Below, one piece after another: positions 32,136-40,044 of a stretch of DNA of 64,000 bases. The DNA is from Sphingobacterium kitahiroshimense. Its GTDB lineage: Bacteria > Bacteroidota > Bacteroidia > Sphingobacteriales > Sphingobacteriaceae. The notes below the pieces were generated by a model. The model was not told the origin of the DNA and ran no database searches. It saw nothing but the letters and a program-made list of their open reading frames with translations. The position numbers and the translations under genes are program-made. Location: the NCBI RefSeq assembly GCF_025961315.1, contig NZ_JAOQNK010000001.1:3658001-3722000 (forward strand), given 5' to 3'. How positions within the stretch are numbered: the stretch's first letter is position 1; each line of letters begins with the position of its first letter.

Positions 32136-33545
32136 TTATTTAGGAGTATATTTTTTTATGATTTCTGAAATAATATGATTTCCTTGCAATTGCGGAAGAT
32201 AATCAAAAAGAATATAATGTTTTTCAGGGTCGGTTGCCAAGCCTAATTCAAGAAAAACTATAGCATCATTGTACTTGCCATTAGCAAATAAATAGGCTAC
32301 CATTCTAAAATATAATTCGGCAGCTTCTGGGTTATTCGTAATAGCCTCCGATACAATTTCAATTGCCTCATCTACTTTATCTTGTTCAAAGAAGATCGAA
32401 GAATAATCTAACCAGGCATCAACATCTAACGGGTTTAATGCGACAACCTTAGCATAGGCTTCTTGTGCAAGATCAATCTGTTTTAATTTATAGCGAGCAT
32501 CCGCGATTGCAAACCAGTAATCTGGATTAGCATCGTCAAGTTCAAGTGCTTTTTTATAAAAATGGAGTGATTCAAAGTGTCTTTCTTCAAAGTCTAGTGT
32601 AACGCCTATCCCAAACCAGGCATCAGCTAAATCACCGTCCATTTTGACTGCTTTTTTATAGAAAACTCGAGCTTCTTCCATTTGCTCTAATTTTTCTAGG
32701 CATTCTCCTATAGCACAATAGGTGTCGGCGCTAGGTTTTTCATATTCAAAAGTTTGTTTATAGACCTCTAGAGCCTCCTGATAACGATCAAGGTTTACTA
32801 AAGCATTTCCTTTATTGAAGTATGCTGAAGAAAAATTTTCTTTAATTAAAATAGCATAATCGTAAGCATCAATAGCTTCCGGATATTGCGTCAGCTTGTG
32901 ATATGCGTTACCTAGGTTATACCAGGCATAATAAGAGTAAGGCTCTGAATCGATGTATTTTTTATAAAACTCTACGCTCTCCTCTTGTTTGTCCAATATG
33001 TCATAGCAGTAAGCGAGTTCATAAAGTGCTTCCTGATTTTCCATATTGAGTTCTAGCGTTTTCTTTAAATAGTAAATCGCTTTTTCAAAATCACCTTCTC
33101 CCTGATAAACTACGCTAATGTGGAAATAGATTTCATCTTTATTGTCAGAGAGGCTCAATGCTTGGAATAATTGTTCCTTAGCTTCGTTAAATTGCCCTCT
33201 AGAACCATAGACTCCGCCTCGGATAAAAAAAATATCTCCTTCAGAGGGTTCTAACAATTCCGCTTTTGCCAGTGCATGCAACGCTTTATCAAATTGCTGT
33301 GTTGAAGAATAGAGTTGTGCCTGTTTGAGTAAAAATGTAATATCAAAAGGGTGCTGATTAATTGCATAATCGGCAACCTGTAATGCTTTTATAGGATCAT
33401 TTTTTTCAATGTAATAGTCTATAATCCCTTCAAATGCTTTGGAATCAAAGAAATATTGGTCTTCGTTCCTAATCATTTCTTCGTACCGATCCACCGAGAT
33501 TTTTCTTTCCTCAGGGGATTCAAAATCAAATTCCTCTTCCATCAT
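32136..33545 (-). CDS. Tetratricopeptide-repeat protein
   Basis: 469 residues consisting almost wholly of TPR helices, about eleven repeats of roughly 34 residues (for example ALYELAYCYDILDKQEESVEFYKKYI, AWYNLGNAYHKLTQYPEAIDAYDYAI, AYFNKGNALVNLDRYQEALEVYKQTF). No signal peptide or membrane segment, so probably a cytosolic interaction scaffold. A short acidic N-terminus (MMEEEFDFESPEE) precedes the repeats. Co-transcribed with aroE. The partner protein is unknown. Confidence 0.9.
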   Translation of the reverse strand: MMEEEFDFESPEERKISVDRYEEMIRNEDQYFFDSKAFEGIIDYYIEKNDPIKALQVADYAINQHPFDITFLLKQAQLYSSTQQFDKALHALAKAELLEPSEGDIFFIRGGVYGSRGQFNEAKEQLFQALSLSDNKDEIYFHISVVYQGEGDFEKAIYYLKKTLELNMENQEALYELAYCYDILDKQEESVEFYKKYIDSEPYSYYAWYNLGNAYHKLTQYPEAIDAYDYAILIKENFSSAYFNKGNALVNLDRYQEALEVYKQTFEYEKPSADTYCAIGECLEKLEQMEEARVFYKKAVKMDGDLADAWFGIGVTLDFEERHFESLHFYKKALELDDANPDYWFAIADARYKLKQIDLAQEAYAKVVALNPLDVDAWLDYSSIFFEQDKVDEAIEIVSEAITNNPEAAELYFRMVAYLFANGKYNDAIVFLELGLATDPEKHYILFDYLPQLQGNHIISEIIKKYTPK

Positions 33546-33641
33546 CCTTATTTAATCTATCAATAAACCCAACTTAGTTGAAAATAGTGATTTTTAATAA
33601 CTATGTCTAATTAATTTACTAACAAAATTAATTTCACTTTA

Positions 33642-33649
33642 CAAAGATA
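33642..33649 (-). promoter_or_regulatory. -7 element upstream of TPR-aroE operon
   Basis: Minus-strand TATCTTTG, an exact consensus, about 97 bp before the TPR gene start and just after the ompA-like gene's terminator. No good -33 element is seen. Confidence 0.55.
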
Positions 33650-33664
33650 CGGATTAAAGTATGC

Positions 33665-33698
33665 AAAATAAAAAAGCCGATTCGCAAGAATCGGCTTT
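33665..33698 (-). terminator. Terminator of OmpA-like gene
   Basis: On the minus strand the stem AAAGCCGATTC / GAATCGGCTTT with a TTGC loop is followed by a T-rich run (TTTTTATTTT). Strong intrinsic terminator 22 bp after the OmpA-like stop codon. Confidence 0.88.
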
Positions 33699-33720
33699 CT
33701 AAATTATATGTTAGCTATAA

Positions 33721-35097
33721 TTATTTTTTGATCTCAACACGACGGTTTTGAACACGACCTTCTTCAGTTGCATTAGATGCTACTGGATTAGCCTCACCGT
33801 AACCGTTAGCTGTGATTTTAGAAGAAGCAACACCAGCGTTAACTAAGTATTGTTTTACTGCGTTAGCACGGTCTTTAGATAAAGAAACGTTGTAAGCTTC
33901 AGAACCTTCAGCAGATGCATAACCATCTAAAGTAACAGAAGAGTTGTTATCACGAACTTCTTTAGCAACTTTGTCTAATGTAGCGTAAGATTGAGTTTTC
34001 AATACAGAGCTATCAAATTCAAATTGAATAGGAGCAACGTAACCGTTTGATGAAGTGAATTCATTTGCAACTGGCTCAGGGAATTTGATTTGACGACCAG
34101 ATCCATCAACTACTGCACCTGCAGGAGAGTTAGGCTCTTTATCGAATTTATCAGAAACACCGTCACCATCAGAATCAGTATTTAAAGCATTAACTGTACC
34201 TTCTAAAGTAGATACGCGTTGTTTTAAAGCTTCAACTTCGTTACGTAATGAAGGATCTTTCAATTCATCATACATTGTAGCAACTGGGTTAGCAAAAGTC
34301 AAGTTTTGTTTGTCTCTTGAACCTAAAGTGAATTCTAAACCACCGTATACGTTAGAGAATTTACCTTTAACATCTGAACGTCCTGGGCCAAACAATAAGT
34401 TGTCATCAGTGAAGTTCATTGTGTAACCTAAGTTTAAAGCAACAACTTCAGATAATTTGAATTTAGCACCAACACCTACCGGAACGTAAGCAGACAATTT
34501 GAAATCTCTATCTCCAACTTTTTCACGGTCTCCGAAAATTTCTTCACCCCATTTACCTTTGTTTGAATATTCTGCACCAGTAAAGTCATTGTTCGCAAAT
34601 TGAACAGGATTACTAGCCATAACACCTAAACCAACTTTAGCGTAAAAGTTTACTGAATTTTCTCTTCTCAAGAAATCGATAGTACCTAATTGGAATACAC
34701 CATTTAAGCTAGCAGCCCAGTTTACTTCAGTTTCAGCAGATTTAGCACCACCAGAAAGCCATTTTGTACTTTCAACTGCATTGTTTTTGTTGAAAGTTTT
34801 AACTTTACCACGGTTACCTTCTAATTCTAAACCGAATAAGTGAGAAAATTGTTTACGAACTGTTAATCCGTAGTACTCACCTACTTTATTTTGGAAGTAA
34901 CCAACTTTCTGACCGAAGTTGTTAGATCCACCGACCAAAGCGTTAGGTGTAGTGATACCACCTTGAACACCGATTGACCAAGTTCTGTATTGTGATCTTC
35001 CACCAAATACAGTTTGAGCTTGTGCTACATCAGCGAAGCCTAAAGCGGCAACTAAGGAAGCAGCAACAGCTGTTTTTTTAATTGTAGAATAGTTCAT
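33721..35097 (-). CDS. OmpA-family outer-membrane protein
   Basis: 458 residues. Signal peptide MNYSTIKKTAVAASLVAALG...AQA, then a predicted 8-strand barrel (about 35-260), a coiled linker (LRNEVEALKQRVSTLEGTVNAL), a calcium-binding-like acidic repeat DSDGDGVSDKFDKEPN, and a C-terminal OmpA peptidoglycan-binding domain with FEFDSSVLKTQSYATLDKV, GYASAEGSEAYNVSLSKDRA and NRRVEIKK. It anchors the outer membrane to the cell wall. Codon use is even and GCT/GTA rich, consistent with high expression. An imperfect inverted repeat lies 70 bp upstream. Confidence 0.93.
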   Translation of the reverse strand: MNYSTIKKTAVAASLVAALGFADVAQAQTVFGGRSQYRTWSIGVQGGITTPNALVGGSNNFGQKVGYFQNKVGEYYGLTVRKQFSHLFGLELEGNRGKVKTFNKNNAVESTKWLSGGAKSAETEVNWAASLNGVFQLGTIDFLRRENSVNFYAKVGLGVMASNPVQFANNDFTGAEYSNKGKWGEEIFGDREKVGDRDFKLSAYVPVGVGAKFKLSEVVALNLGYTMNFTDDNLLFGPGRSDVKGKFSNVYGGLEFTLGSRDKQNLTFANPVATMYDELKDPSLRNEVEALKQRVSTLEGTVNALNTDSDGDGVSDKFDKEPNSPAGAVVDGSGRQIKFPEPVANEFTSSNGYVAPIQFEFDSSVLKTQSYATLDKVAKEVRDNNSSVTLDGYASAEGSEAYNVSLSKDRANAVKQYLVNAGVASSKITANGYGEANPVASNATEEGRVQNRRVEIKK

Positions 35098-35166
35098 ACT
35101 CTTGTTTTAAGGTTATTATTAAATTTTAATTGTTCTTGTTTTGTATGCAATTGTTTAAAGTGCAAT

Positions 35167-35193
35167 CACGGTTTGAAATAATCAAACACCGTG
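35167..35193. promoter_or_regulatory. Imperfect inverted repeat upstream of OmpA-like gene
   Basis: CACGGTTTGA and TCAAACACCGTG pair over 10 bp with a 2-nt bulge, in the 248-bp region between the OmpA-like and PiT genes. It could be an operator or an mRNA leader hairpin; no consensus promoter was found with it. Confidence 0.4.
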
Positions 35194-35345
35194 CCGAAAT
35201 TAAAAAAGGATCAATTGTTTTAATTCTTACTATAATAAAAACTCATTTTTCCCGCTTTTATTGCAAAGCAGTAAAACAAAAATCCGGACGAATGTACCAA
35301 ATTTTTGTTTTACTTTATATTTTTTTGAGAAAATACTTTAAATTA

Positions 35346-36356
35346 TTACAATATGTAGTGTATAATAAACAATGTGATCGCCCCAAGCAATGCGGAGACA
35401 GGAATAGTTAATACCCAGGCCCATAATAAACTAATAGTAACTCCCCATCTTACTGCCGAAACTCTTTTAACAATACCTACCCCGATAATTGAACCGGTGA
35501 TGGTATGTGTAGTAGAAGCTGGAATACCGAAGTGTTCAGTAAGTCCTAAAGTCAAGGCACCTGCAGTCTCTGCTGCTACACCTTCCAAAGGAGTCACTTT
35601 TGTAATTTTAGTACCCATTGTTTTTACAATTTTCCAACCACCACTCATTGTTCCCAATGAAATTGCTAGGTAACAGGTTAATGGAATCCACTCGGGCATG
35701 TGCTCTGTGTTGGGTAAATAACCTCCTGCAACCATTGCAACTAAGATAATACCCATTACTTTTTGCGCATCATTACCACCATGAGCAAAACTTAATGCCG
35801 CAGAAGAAACGAGTTGCAATACTTTAAACCATTTCTCTGCCACTGCAGGTCTTGAGTTTTTGGCAATATTAATAATGACAAGTGTAATGATAATGGATAT
35901 GATCATCCCGATAATGGGGGCGAGGACAATAAATGCAATGATTTTTAATGTTGCATCAATGTTAATCGCATGGATTGGATCTCCACCTACAATGAAAGCA
36001 TAAGCCATACCTGAACCTGCAAATCCTCCAATAAGCGTGTGAGAAGAGCTGGATGGTACACCATAGTACCAAGTGAAAAGGTTCCAACCTATTGCGGCTA
36101 ATAAACCAGCAAAAATAACTTCTAATGTAATATATTCTTCTAATACAGTTTTTGCAACCGTATTGGCCACTTTATGGTCGGTAAAATAAAAGTAAGCTGC
36201 GAAGTTGAAAATCGCGGCCCACAATACTGCCATAAAGGGGGTTAGTACTTTTGTTGAAACAACTGTAGCAATTGAGTTGGCCGCATCATGAAAACCATTA
36301 ATGTAGTCAAAAGCAATCGCTAGTATAATTACAACAATTAATAATGTTGACATCAT
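35346..36356 (-). CDS. pit: Inorganic phosphate transporter, PiT family
   Basis: Low-affinity cation-coupled phosphate permease of the inner membrane. 336 residues with about ten membrane helices and the duplicated PiT signatures: DYINGFHDAANSIATVVSTK at the N-terminus and LGLTEHFGIPASTTHTITGS near the C-terminus, plus YGVPSSSSHTLIGG. Follows the DUF47 gene after 32 bp; this pairing is widespread and the DUF47 protein is thought to modulate the permease. Confidence 0.95.
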   Translation of the reverse strand: MMSTLLIVVIILAIAFDYINGFHDAANSIATVVSTKVLTPFMAVLWAAIFNFAAYFYFTDHKVANTVAKTVLEEYITLEVIFAGLLAAIGWNLFTWYYGVPSSSSHTLIGGFAGSGMAYAFIVGGDPIHAINIDATLKIIAFIVLAPIIGMIISIIITLVIINIAKNSRPAVAEKWFKVLQLVSSAALSFAHGGNDAQKVMGIILVAMVAGGYLPNTEHMPEWIPLTCYLAISLGTMSGGWKIVKTMGTKITKVTPLEGVAAETAGALTLGLTEHFGIPASTTHTITGSIIGVGIVKRVSAVRWGVTISLLWAWVLTIPVSALLGAITLFIIHYIL

Positions 36357-36388
36357 AATATGAATGTGTTAATATGCTAAATTCGCAA

Positions 36389-37036
36389 TTATGCGTTTTT
36401 AACCAAGATGCTTTCTAATACGTTTGCTACGTCTTCACATTTGTCTGTAGCGTCTTCCATTGCAGATAATACTTCTTTGTGTTTAATTAAAGTAATGGCA
36501 TCTTTCTCGAATTCGAATAAATCAGCTACCGCTTTGTCAAATATATAATCAGCTTTATTTTCAACACTGTTGATACGAACACAAGAATCTGTGATGTTAC
36601 GAATATTTTTTAAATCTTTTAATTCAAAAATTGCTTTTGCAACATGGTCAGTAGCCTCAACAATCAGATCCGCCATTTCTATCATGGGTTCAGTTGCTTT
36701 TTGAACCTTGTATAGATCCATTTTATTAGAAGCACCATTGATGAAGTCAGCAACGTCGTCTAGTGAGCTTGCTAATGCGTGGATGTCCTCACGGTCAAAA
36801 GGAGTGATAAAATTTTTACCTAATTCTAAGTGTATTTGGTGTGTGATGTTGTCACCTTTATGTTCTAAATCTTCGATTTTGCGAACGATTTCTTTACGTT
36901 TTTCCGCGTCACTAGCGTTAACGGCTTCTTTAAGTAGCTTAGACATTTCTATCAAATTACTACCTGCTTGTTCAAATAAAGGGAAAAACTTTTTATCCTT
37001 AGGAACGAAATACTGAAAAATGCTATTTAAAGACAT
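36389..37036 (-). CDS. DUF47 / PhoU-like phosphate transport accessory protein
   Basis: 215 residues, all-helical, with the DUF47 layout: FQYFVPKDKKFFPLFEQAGSNL, an Arg/Lys-Glu-rich helix (EKRKEIVRKIEDLEHKGDNITHQIH) and FITPFDREDIHALASSLDDVADFI, whose Glu/Asp residues resemble PhoU metal-binding motifs. Soluble. First gene of the pit operon. Upstream lie 11-bp-phased TTAACA repeats that resemble Pho boxes. Confidence 0.92.
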   Translation of the reverse strand: MSLNSIFQYFVPKDKKFFPLFEQAGSNLIEMSKLLKEAVNASDAEKRKEIVRKIEDLEHKGDNITHQIHLELGKNFITPFDREDIHALASSLDDVADFINGASNKMDLYKVQKATEPMIEMADLIVEATDHVAKAIFELKDLKNIRNITDSCVRINSVENKADYIFDKAVADLFEFEKDAITLIKHKEVLSAMEDATDKCEDVANVLESILVKNA

Positions 37037-37057
37037 ATCATTATTAATTATTTTTTG

Positions 37058-37125
37058 CGAAATTACTAAGTTAATGTTAAGTTAATGTTAAGTTTTGAGG
37101 AATGTTAAGTTGTGTTTTGTTAACA
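37058..37125 (-). promoter_or_regulatory. Candidate Pho-box promoter of DUF47-pit operon
   Basis: Minus-strand TTAACA occurs at 37123-37118, 37108-37103, 37091-37086 and 37080-37075; the last two are exactly 11 bp apart inside CTTAACATTAA repeats. A -7-like TAATTTCG (one mismatch) lies at 37065-37058, so the repeats cover the -33 region and beyond. PhoB/PhoP/SphR-type regulators bind direct repeats with an 11-bp period. Confidence 0.55.
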
Positions 37126-38160
37126 TTAGATTTGCGAAACTTTTTCTAAAGTAAACCCAAATGTTGTACCTATACCTTCTGTACTTCTTACATTTACATT
37201 TTGCTGATGTGCTTCAACAATGTGTTTAACAATGGATAAACCAAGGCCAGAACCACCTATCCCCCTAGATCTACTTTTATCGATTCTATAAAATCGTTCG
37301 AAAACACGGCTTAGATTTTTCTCTTCAATGCCATAACCATCATCTGTTATCTCCACCAAAACTTGTTCAAATAGTGGGAATATCCTGATTTGGCTTTTGC
37401 CCCCGTTCTTACCATATTTAATGGAATTCTCAATTAAATTGACAAGTACTTGACTAATCTTATGCTTGTCGGCTTTCACCCAGTATGGAGTACCAGGTTT
37501 AGTTTTTAGTTGGACCTCTATATTATGTGCTTTTGCTTTGTCATCCAGAGATTCTTTCGTTTCTTTAATAAGTTCTACGATATCAAATTTTTCGATATTT
37601 AAAACCATTTTACCAGATTCAAGTTTTGAGATTTCGTCTAAATCTTGAATGAGGTAATTCAAACGATCTACATTTTTAGATGCTTTGTTTAGAAATGTCT
37701 TAGCCATCTCGATATCCTCTTCCATCAGCCCATCCTGTAATGTTTCTATATATCCTTGTATAGAGAATAAGGGAGTTTTAAACTCGTGTGAAACATTTGA
37801 CAAAAATTCTCTTCGAAACTTCTCCTGTGATCTAAGTTGTTCTATTTCTATTTTCTTTGCTTTTGCCCATGCCTTAACCTCATTTTCGGCATCCCCTATA
37901 GGATCTGCTGTAACATGTTCACCCAAAGCGTCCTTTAGATCCTTACCTAATTTTAGGTTATGAATCAGTTTGTACATGGTATTGATCCTTTTATAGATGT
38001 AGCGTTCAAATACAAAGTTGAACATGAGAAAACTGATCAGCGTAGAAACGGCGAAAATGATGAGGAAAGATTTCCAGTCCGAATGATAGTAAAAACTAAC
38101 AGCAGAAATAGCTAATCCTACGGCTAATGAACAATTTAAAACAAGTTGTCTAAAATTCAT
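37126..38160 (-). CDS. Sensor histidine kinase (PhoR-like)
   Basis: 344 residues. Two N-terminal membrane helices (about 9-25 and 32-50) with only a short loop between them, a short linker, then HisKA with the phosphoacceptor His at 125 (FLSNVSHEFKTPLFSIQGY). The ATPase domain follows, with N-box LVNLIENSIKYG, DDGYGIEE and GIGGSGLGLSIVKHIVEAH. The lack of a real periplasmic sensor resembles PhoR. No response regulator is adjacent. Position beside DUF47 and PiT genes suggests phosphate signalling; that is inference. An intrinsic terminator ends 9 nt before its ATG. Confidence 0.88.
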   Translation of the reverse strand: MNFRQLVLNCSLAVGLAISAVSFYYHSDWKSFLIIFAVSTLISFLMFNFVFERYIYKRINTMYKLIHNLKLGKDLKDALGEHVTADPIGDAENEVKAWAKAKKIEIEQLRSQEKFRREFLSNVSHEFKTPLFSIQGYIETLQDGLMEEDIEMAKTFLNKASKNVDRLNYLIQDLDEISKLESGKMVLNIEKFDIVELIKETKESLDDKAKAHNIEVQLKTKPGTPYWVKADKHKISQVLVNLIENSIKYGKNGGKSQIRIFPLFEQVLVEITDDGYGIEEKNLSRVFERFYRIDKSRSRGIGGSGLGLSIVKHIVEAHQQNVNVRSTEGIGTTFGFTLEKVSQI

Positions 38161-38169
38161 GTATGTAAT

Positions 38170-38200
38170 AAAAAAGGCTTTAGTAAAAATACCAAAGCCT
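38170..38200 (-). terminator. Intrinsic terminator between psd and histidine kinase
   Basis: Minus-strand stem AGGCTTTGGTA / TACTAAAGCCT (one G-U) with a TTTT loop and a T-run ends 9 nt before the kinase ATG. The loop region also reads TATTTTTA, a 7-of-8 match to the -7 consensus, so a promoter for the kinase may be embedded in it. Confidence 0.75.
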
Positions 38201-38229
38201 AAGTTAGTGATTCCTATATTAATAAATTG

Positions 38230-38883
38230 TTATAATTTTCCTATGATCGTTTTACCTCCAACCACTTTATCGCCAATATTGACATCGATCTGTGTTCCCA
38301 GGGGGAGGAATAAATCTACACGTGATCCGAATTTAATAAAGCCAAATTCCGAACCTTGTGTAACAGCATCATTTTCTTTTAAATACCAAACAATACGACG
38401 GGCAAGTGCTCCTGCAATTTGTCTAAAAAGAACCTCTACGCCATTAGCATTTTTAACAACTACTGTTGTTCTTTCATTGTCTGTTGAAGATTTTGGATGC
38501 CAAGCGACTAAAAACTTTCCTGGATGGTATTTGAAATAGCTGACCATACCAGAAATCGGGTTACGATTTACGTGTACATTTATAGGTGACATGAAGATGG
38601 AAACCTGTAATCTTCTGTCATGAAAATATTCGTTCTCTTCTGTTTCCTCTATCACAACAACTTTTCCATCTGCAGGACATAAGATCGTTCCTTCTTGTAC
38701 AACGATTTGTTTTGTTGGACTACGGAAAAATTGAACAATCGTAATAAAAAGAAATGCTGAAAGGATGTAAATTATCCATTTAATAACTTCAGGAGCATCA
38801 TAGTAGTCCGCGATTGCGTTAGCAATAAATATTACTAAAACAGTAATTGCCAGACTTGTATATCCTTCTTTGTGAAATTTCAT
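38230..38883 (-). CDS. psd: Phosphatidylserine decarboxylase (short form)
   Basis: Makes phosphatidylethanolamine from phosphatidylserine at the inner membrane. 217 residues, the short form. Two N-terminal membrane helices (about 9-27 and 34-53), then CPADGKVV, MSPINVHVNR, YHPGKFLVAWHPKSS and FGFIKFGSRVDLFLP. Self-cleavage between Gly 186 and Ser 187 should give the pyruvoyl group. Strong -7 element upstream at 38900-38907. Confidence 0.94.
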   Translation of the reverse strand: MKFHKEGYTSLAITVLVIFIANAIADYYDAPEVIKWIIYILSAFLFITIVQFFRSPTKQIVVQEGTILCPADGKVVVIEETEENEYFHDRRLQVSIFMSPINVHVNRNPISGMVSYFKYHPGKFLVAWHPKSSTDNERTTVVVKNANGVEVLFRQIAGALARRIVWYLKENDAVTQGSEFGFIKFGSRVDLFLPLGTQIDVNIGDKVVGGKTIIGKL

Positions 38884-38899
38884 GTCTATAAGTTTTTTG

Positions 38900-38907
38900 C
38901 AAATATA
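38900..38907 (-). promoter_or_regulatory. -7 element of psd
   Basis: Minus-strand TATATTTG, exact consensus, 16 bp before the psd ATG. No clear -33 TTG. Confidence 0.5.
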
Positions 38908-38918
38908 ATCAAATAGTC

Positions 38919-40022
38919 CTATTGTCCTTTTTCTCGATGAATTATTATCGGTAGGACTTCAATTTTACCTTCCGAATTCTTGTACATTTTACCTGTTACT
39001 GTAAGTATATCAGCTATTGGTTTACCATTTTCTAATGATGGATAATAGAAGCTGATATCCGCAATTAATTGTTCCAGTATGTTATTAAGATTTTCAGAGG
39101 ATGTCTTTTTTATAAAATCTACTTTTGAAGGATTCCCTTCTTTATCTAATTTAGTTTTGTATTCAAAACTCTCTTCTGTAAAGTTTTCAGCACTGATTAG
39201 GATCATTGAATTGGTTAGTTCTTTACTAATGAGCATATTGAAGTTAGAGAAATCGTCAAAATTACATGCTTTGAATGTAAGAAATTCTCCTCTAGAAAAA
39301 TTATCATAGGGAATAATGCCAAATTTACTATGTCGGTAATTATTGTCCAAAAAGTAATCCTCTCCGATTAGTAGATTGCCGTTTTGATATTTTTCCAATG
39401 CAATTAATGTCTGCTTACCTCCTTTGTCATGACCTAAAATTTGCCAATTTCCTTCTTGTTTACCATCTTTAATTTTTCCTTTTGCAAGATAAAATTCGAA
39501 ACCATACTGATTGTAGCCTTCAAATGGTATTGAAAAGGAATAGTTTCCTTCTCCGTCTTTTATTTTTTGAGTTCCGTTCGGAAGCCAGAAATCTTGAATC
39601 AGAATAACGCTATCGGTATATAAAAGCTCCATAGCCACTTTATCACTTGGGTAACGATGTATAACGTTACCCATCGGCATATCATTCTTAAATGTCGCTT
39701 CCCATTTCAATATCCCATTTGGATGATATGCTTTAAAAGTACCTTCTTTACTTCCGTTAATATAGTTTCCCTCTAGAATTAAGCGGCCATTGTTATTAAA
39801 GTCTTTAAATGCACCGTCAAATTTTTGCGTCTTCGGATTTAATGTCGCAACACGTTCTATGGATTTGAACTCACAAGATTTGTCAGCTAAATAATAATTC
39901 TTATCAAAATAGAATCGGAACATATTGCTATCTAATTTTTCATAATAGATTGCTTTTTCTTGTCCAAAGGCAAAATTTAGCAACAAAATCAAGGATGATA
40001 ATATGAACAGAAATTTTTTCAT
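38919..40022 (-). CDS. Exported MORN/YwqK-like repeat protein
   Basis: 367 residues with a signal peptide (KKFLFILSSLILLLNFAFGQ). The central part has antitoxin-YwqK/MORN-like repeats: GRLILEGNYINGSKEGTFKAYHPNGILKWEATFKNDMPMGNVIHRYPSD, and later GKIKDGKQEGNWQILGHDKGG. The C-terminal about 120 residues are not recognised. Probably periplasmic or outer-membrane associated. The antitoxin name is a family label and does not imply a toxin partner. Starts 22 bp after the polA stop codon and may share its transcript. Confidence 0.75.
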   Translation of the reverse strand: MKKFLFILSSLILLLNFAFGQEKAIYYEKLDSNMFRFYFDKNYYLADKSCEFKSIERVATLNPKTQKFDGAFKDFNNNGRLILEGNYINGSKEGTFKAYHPNGILKWEATFKNDMPMGNVIHRYPSDKVAMELLYTDSVILIQDFWLPNGTQKIKDGEGNYSFSIPFEGYNQYGFEFYLAKGKIKDGKQEGNWQILGHDKGGKQTLIALEKYQNGNLLIGEDYFLDNNYRHSKFGIIPYDNFSRGEFLTFKACNFDDFSNFNMLISKELTNSMILISAENFTEESFEYKTKLDKEGNPSKVDFIKKTSSENLNNILEQLIADISFYYPSLENGKPIADILTVTGKMYKNSEGKIEVLPIIIHREKGQ

Positions 40023-40044
40023 AATTCTTGTTTACAAAATGTTA

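Noticed and set aside
38919..40022. Toxin-antitoxin system suggested by the YwqK-like repeats
   Set aside because: The protein has a signal peptide and no toxin gene is nearby; the antitoxin label comes only from the family name.
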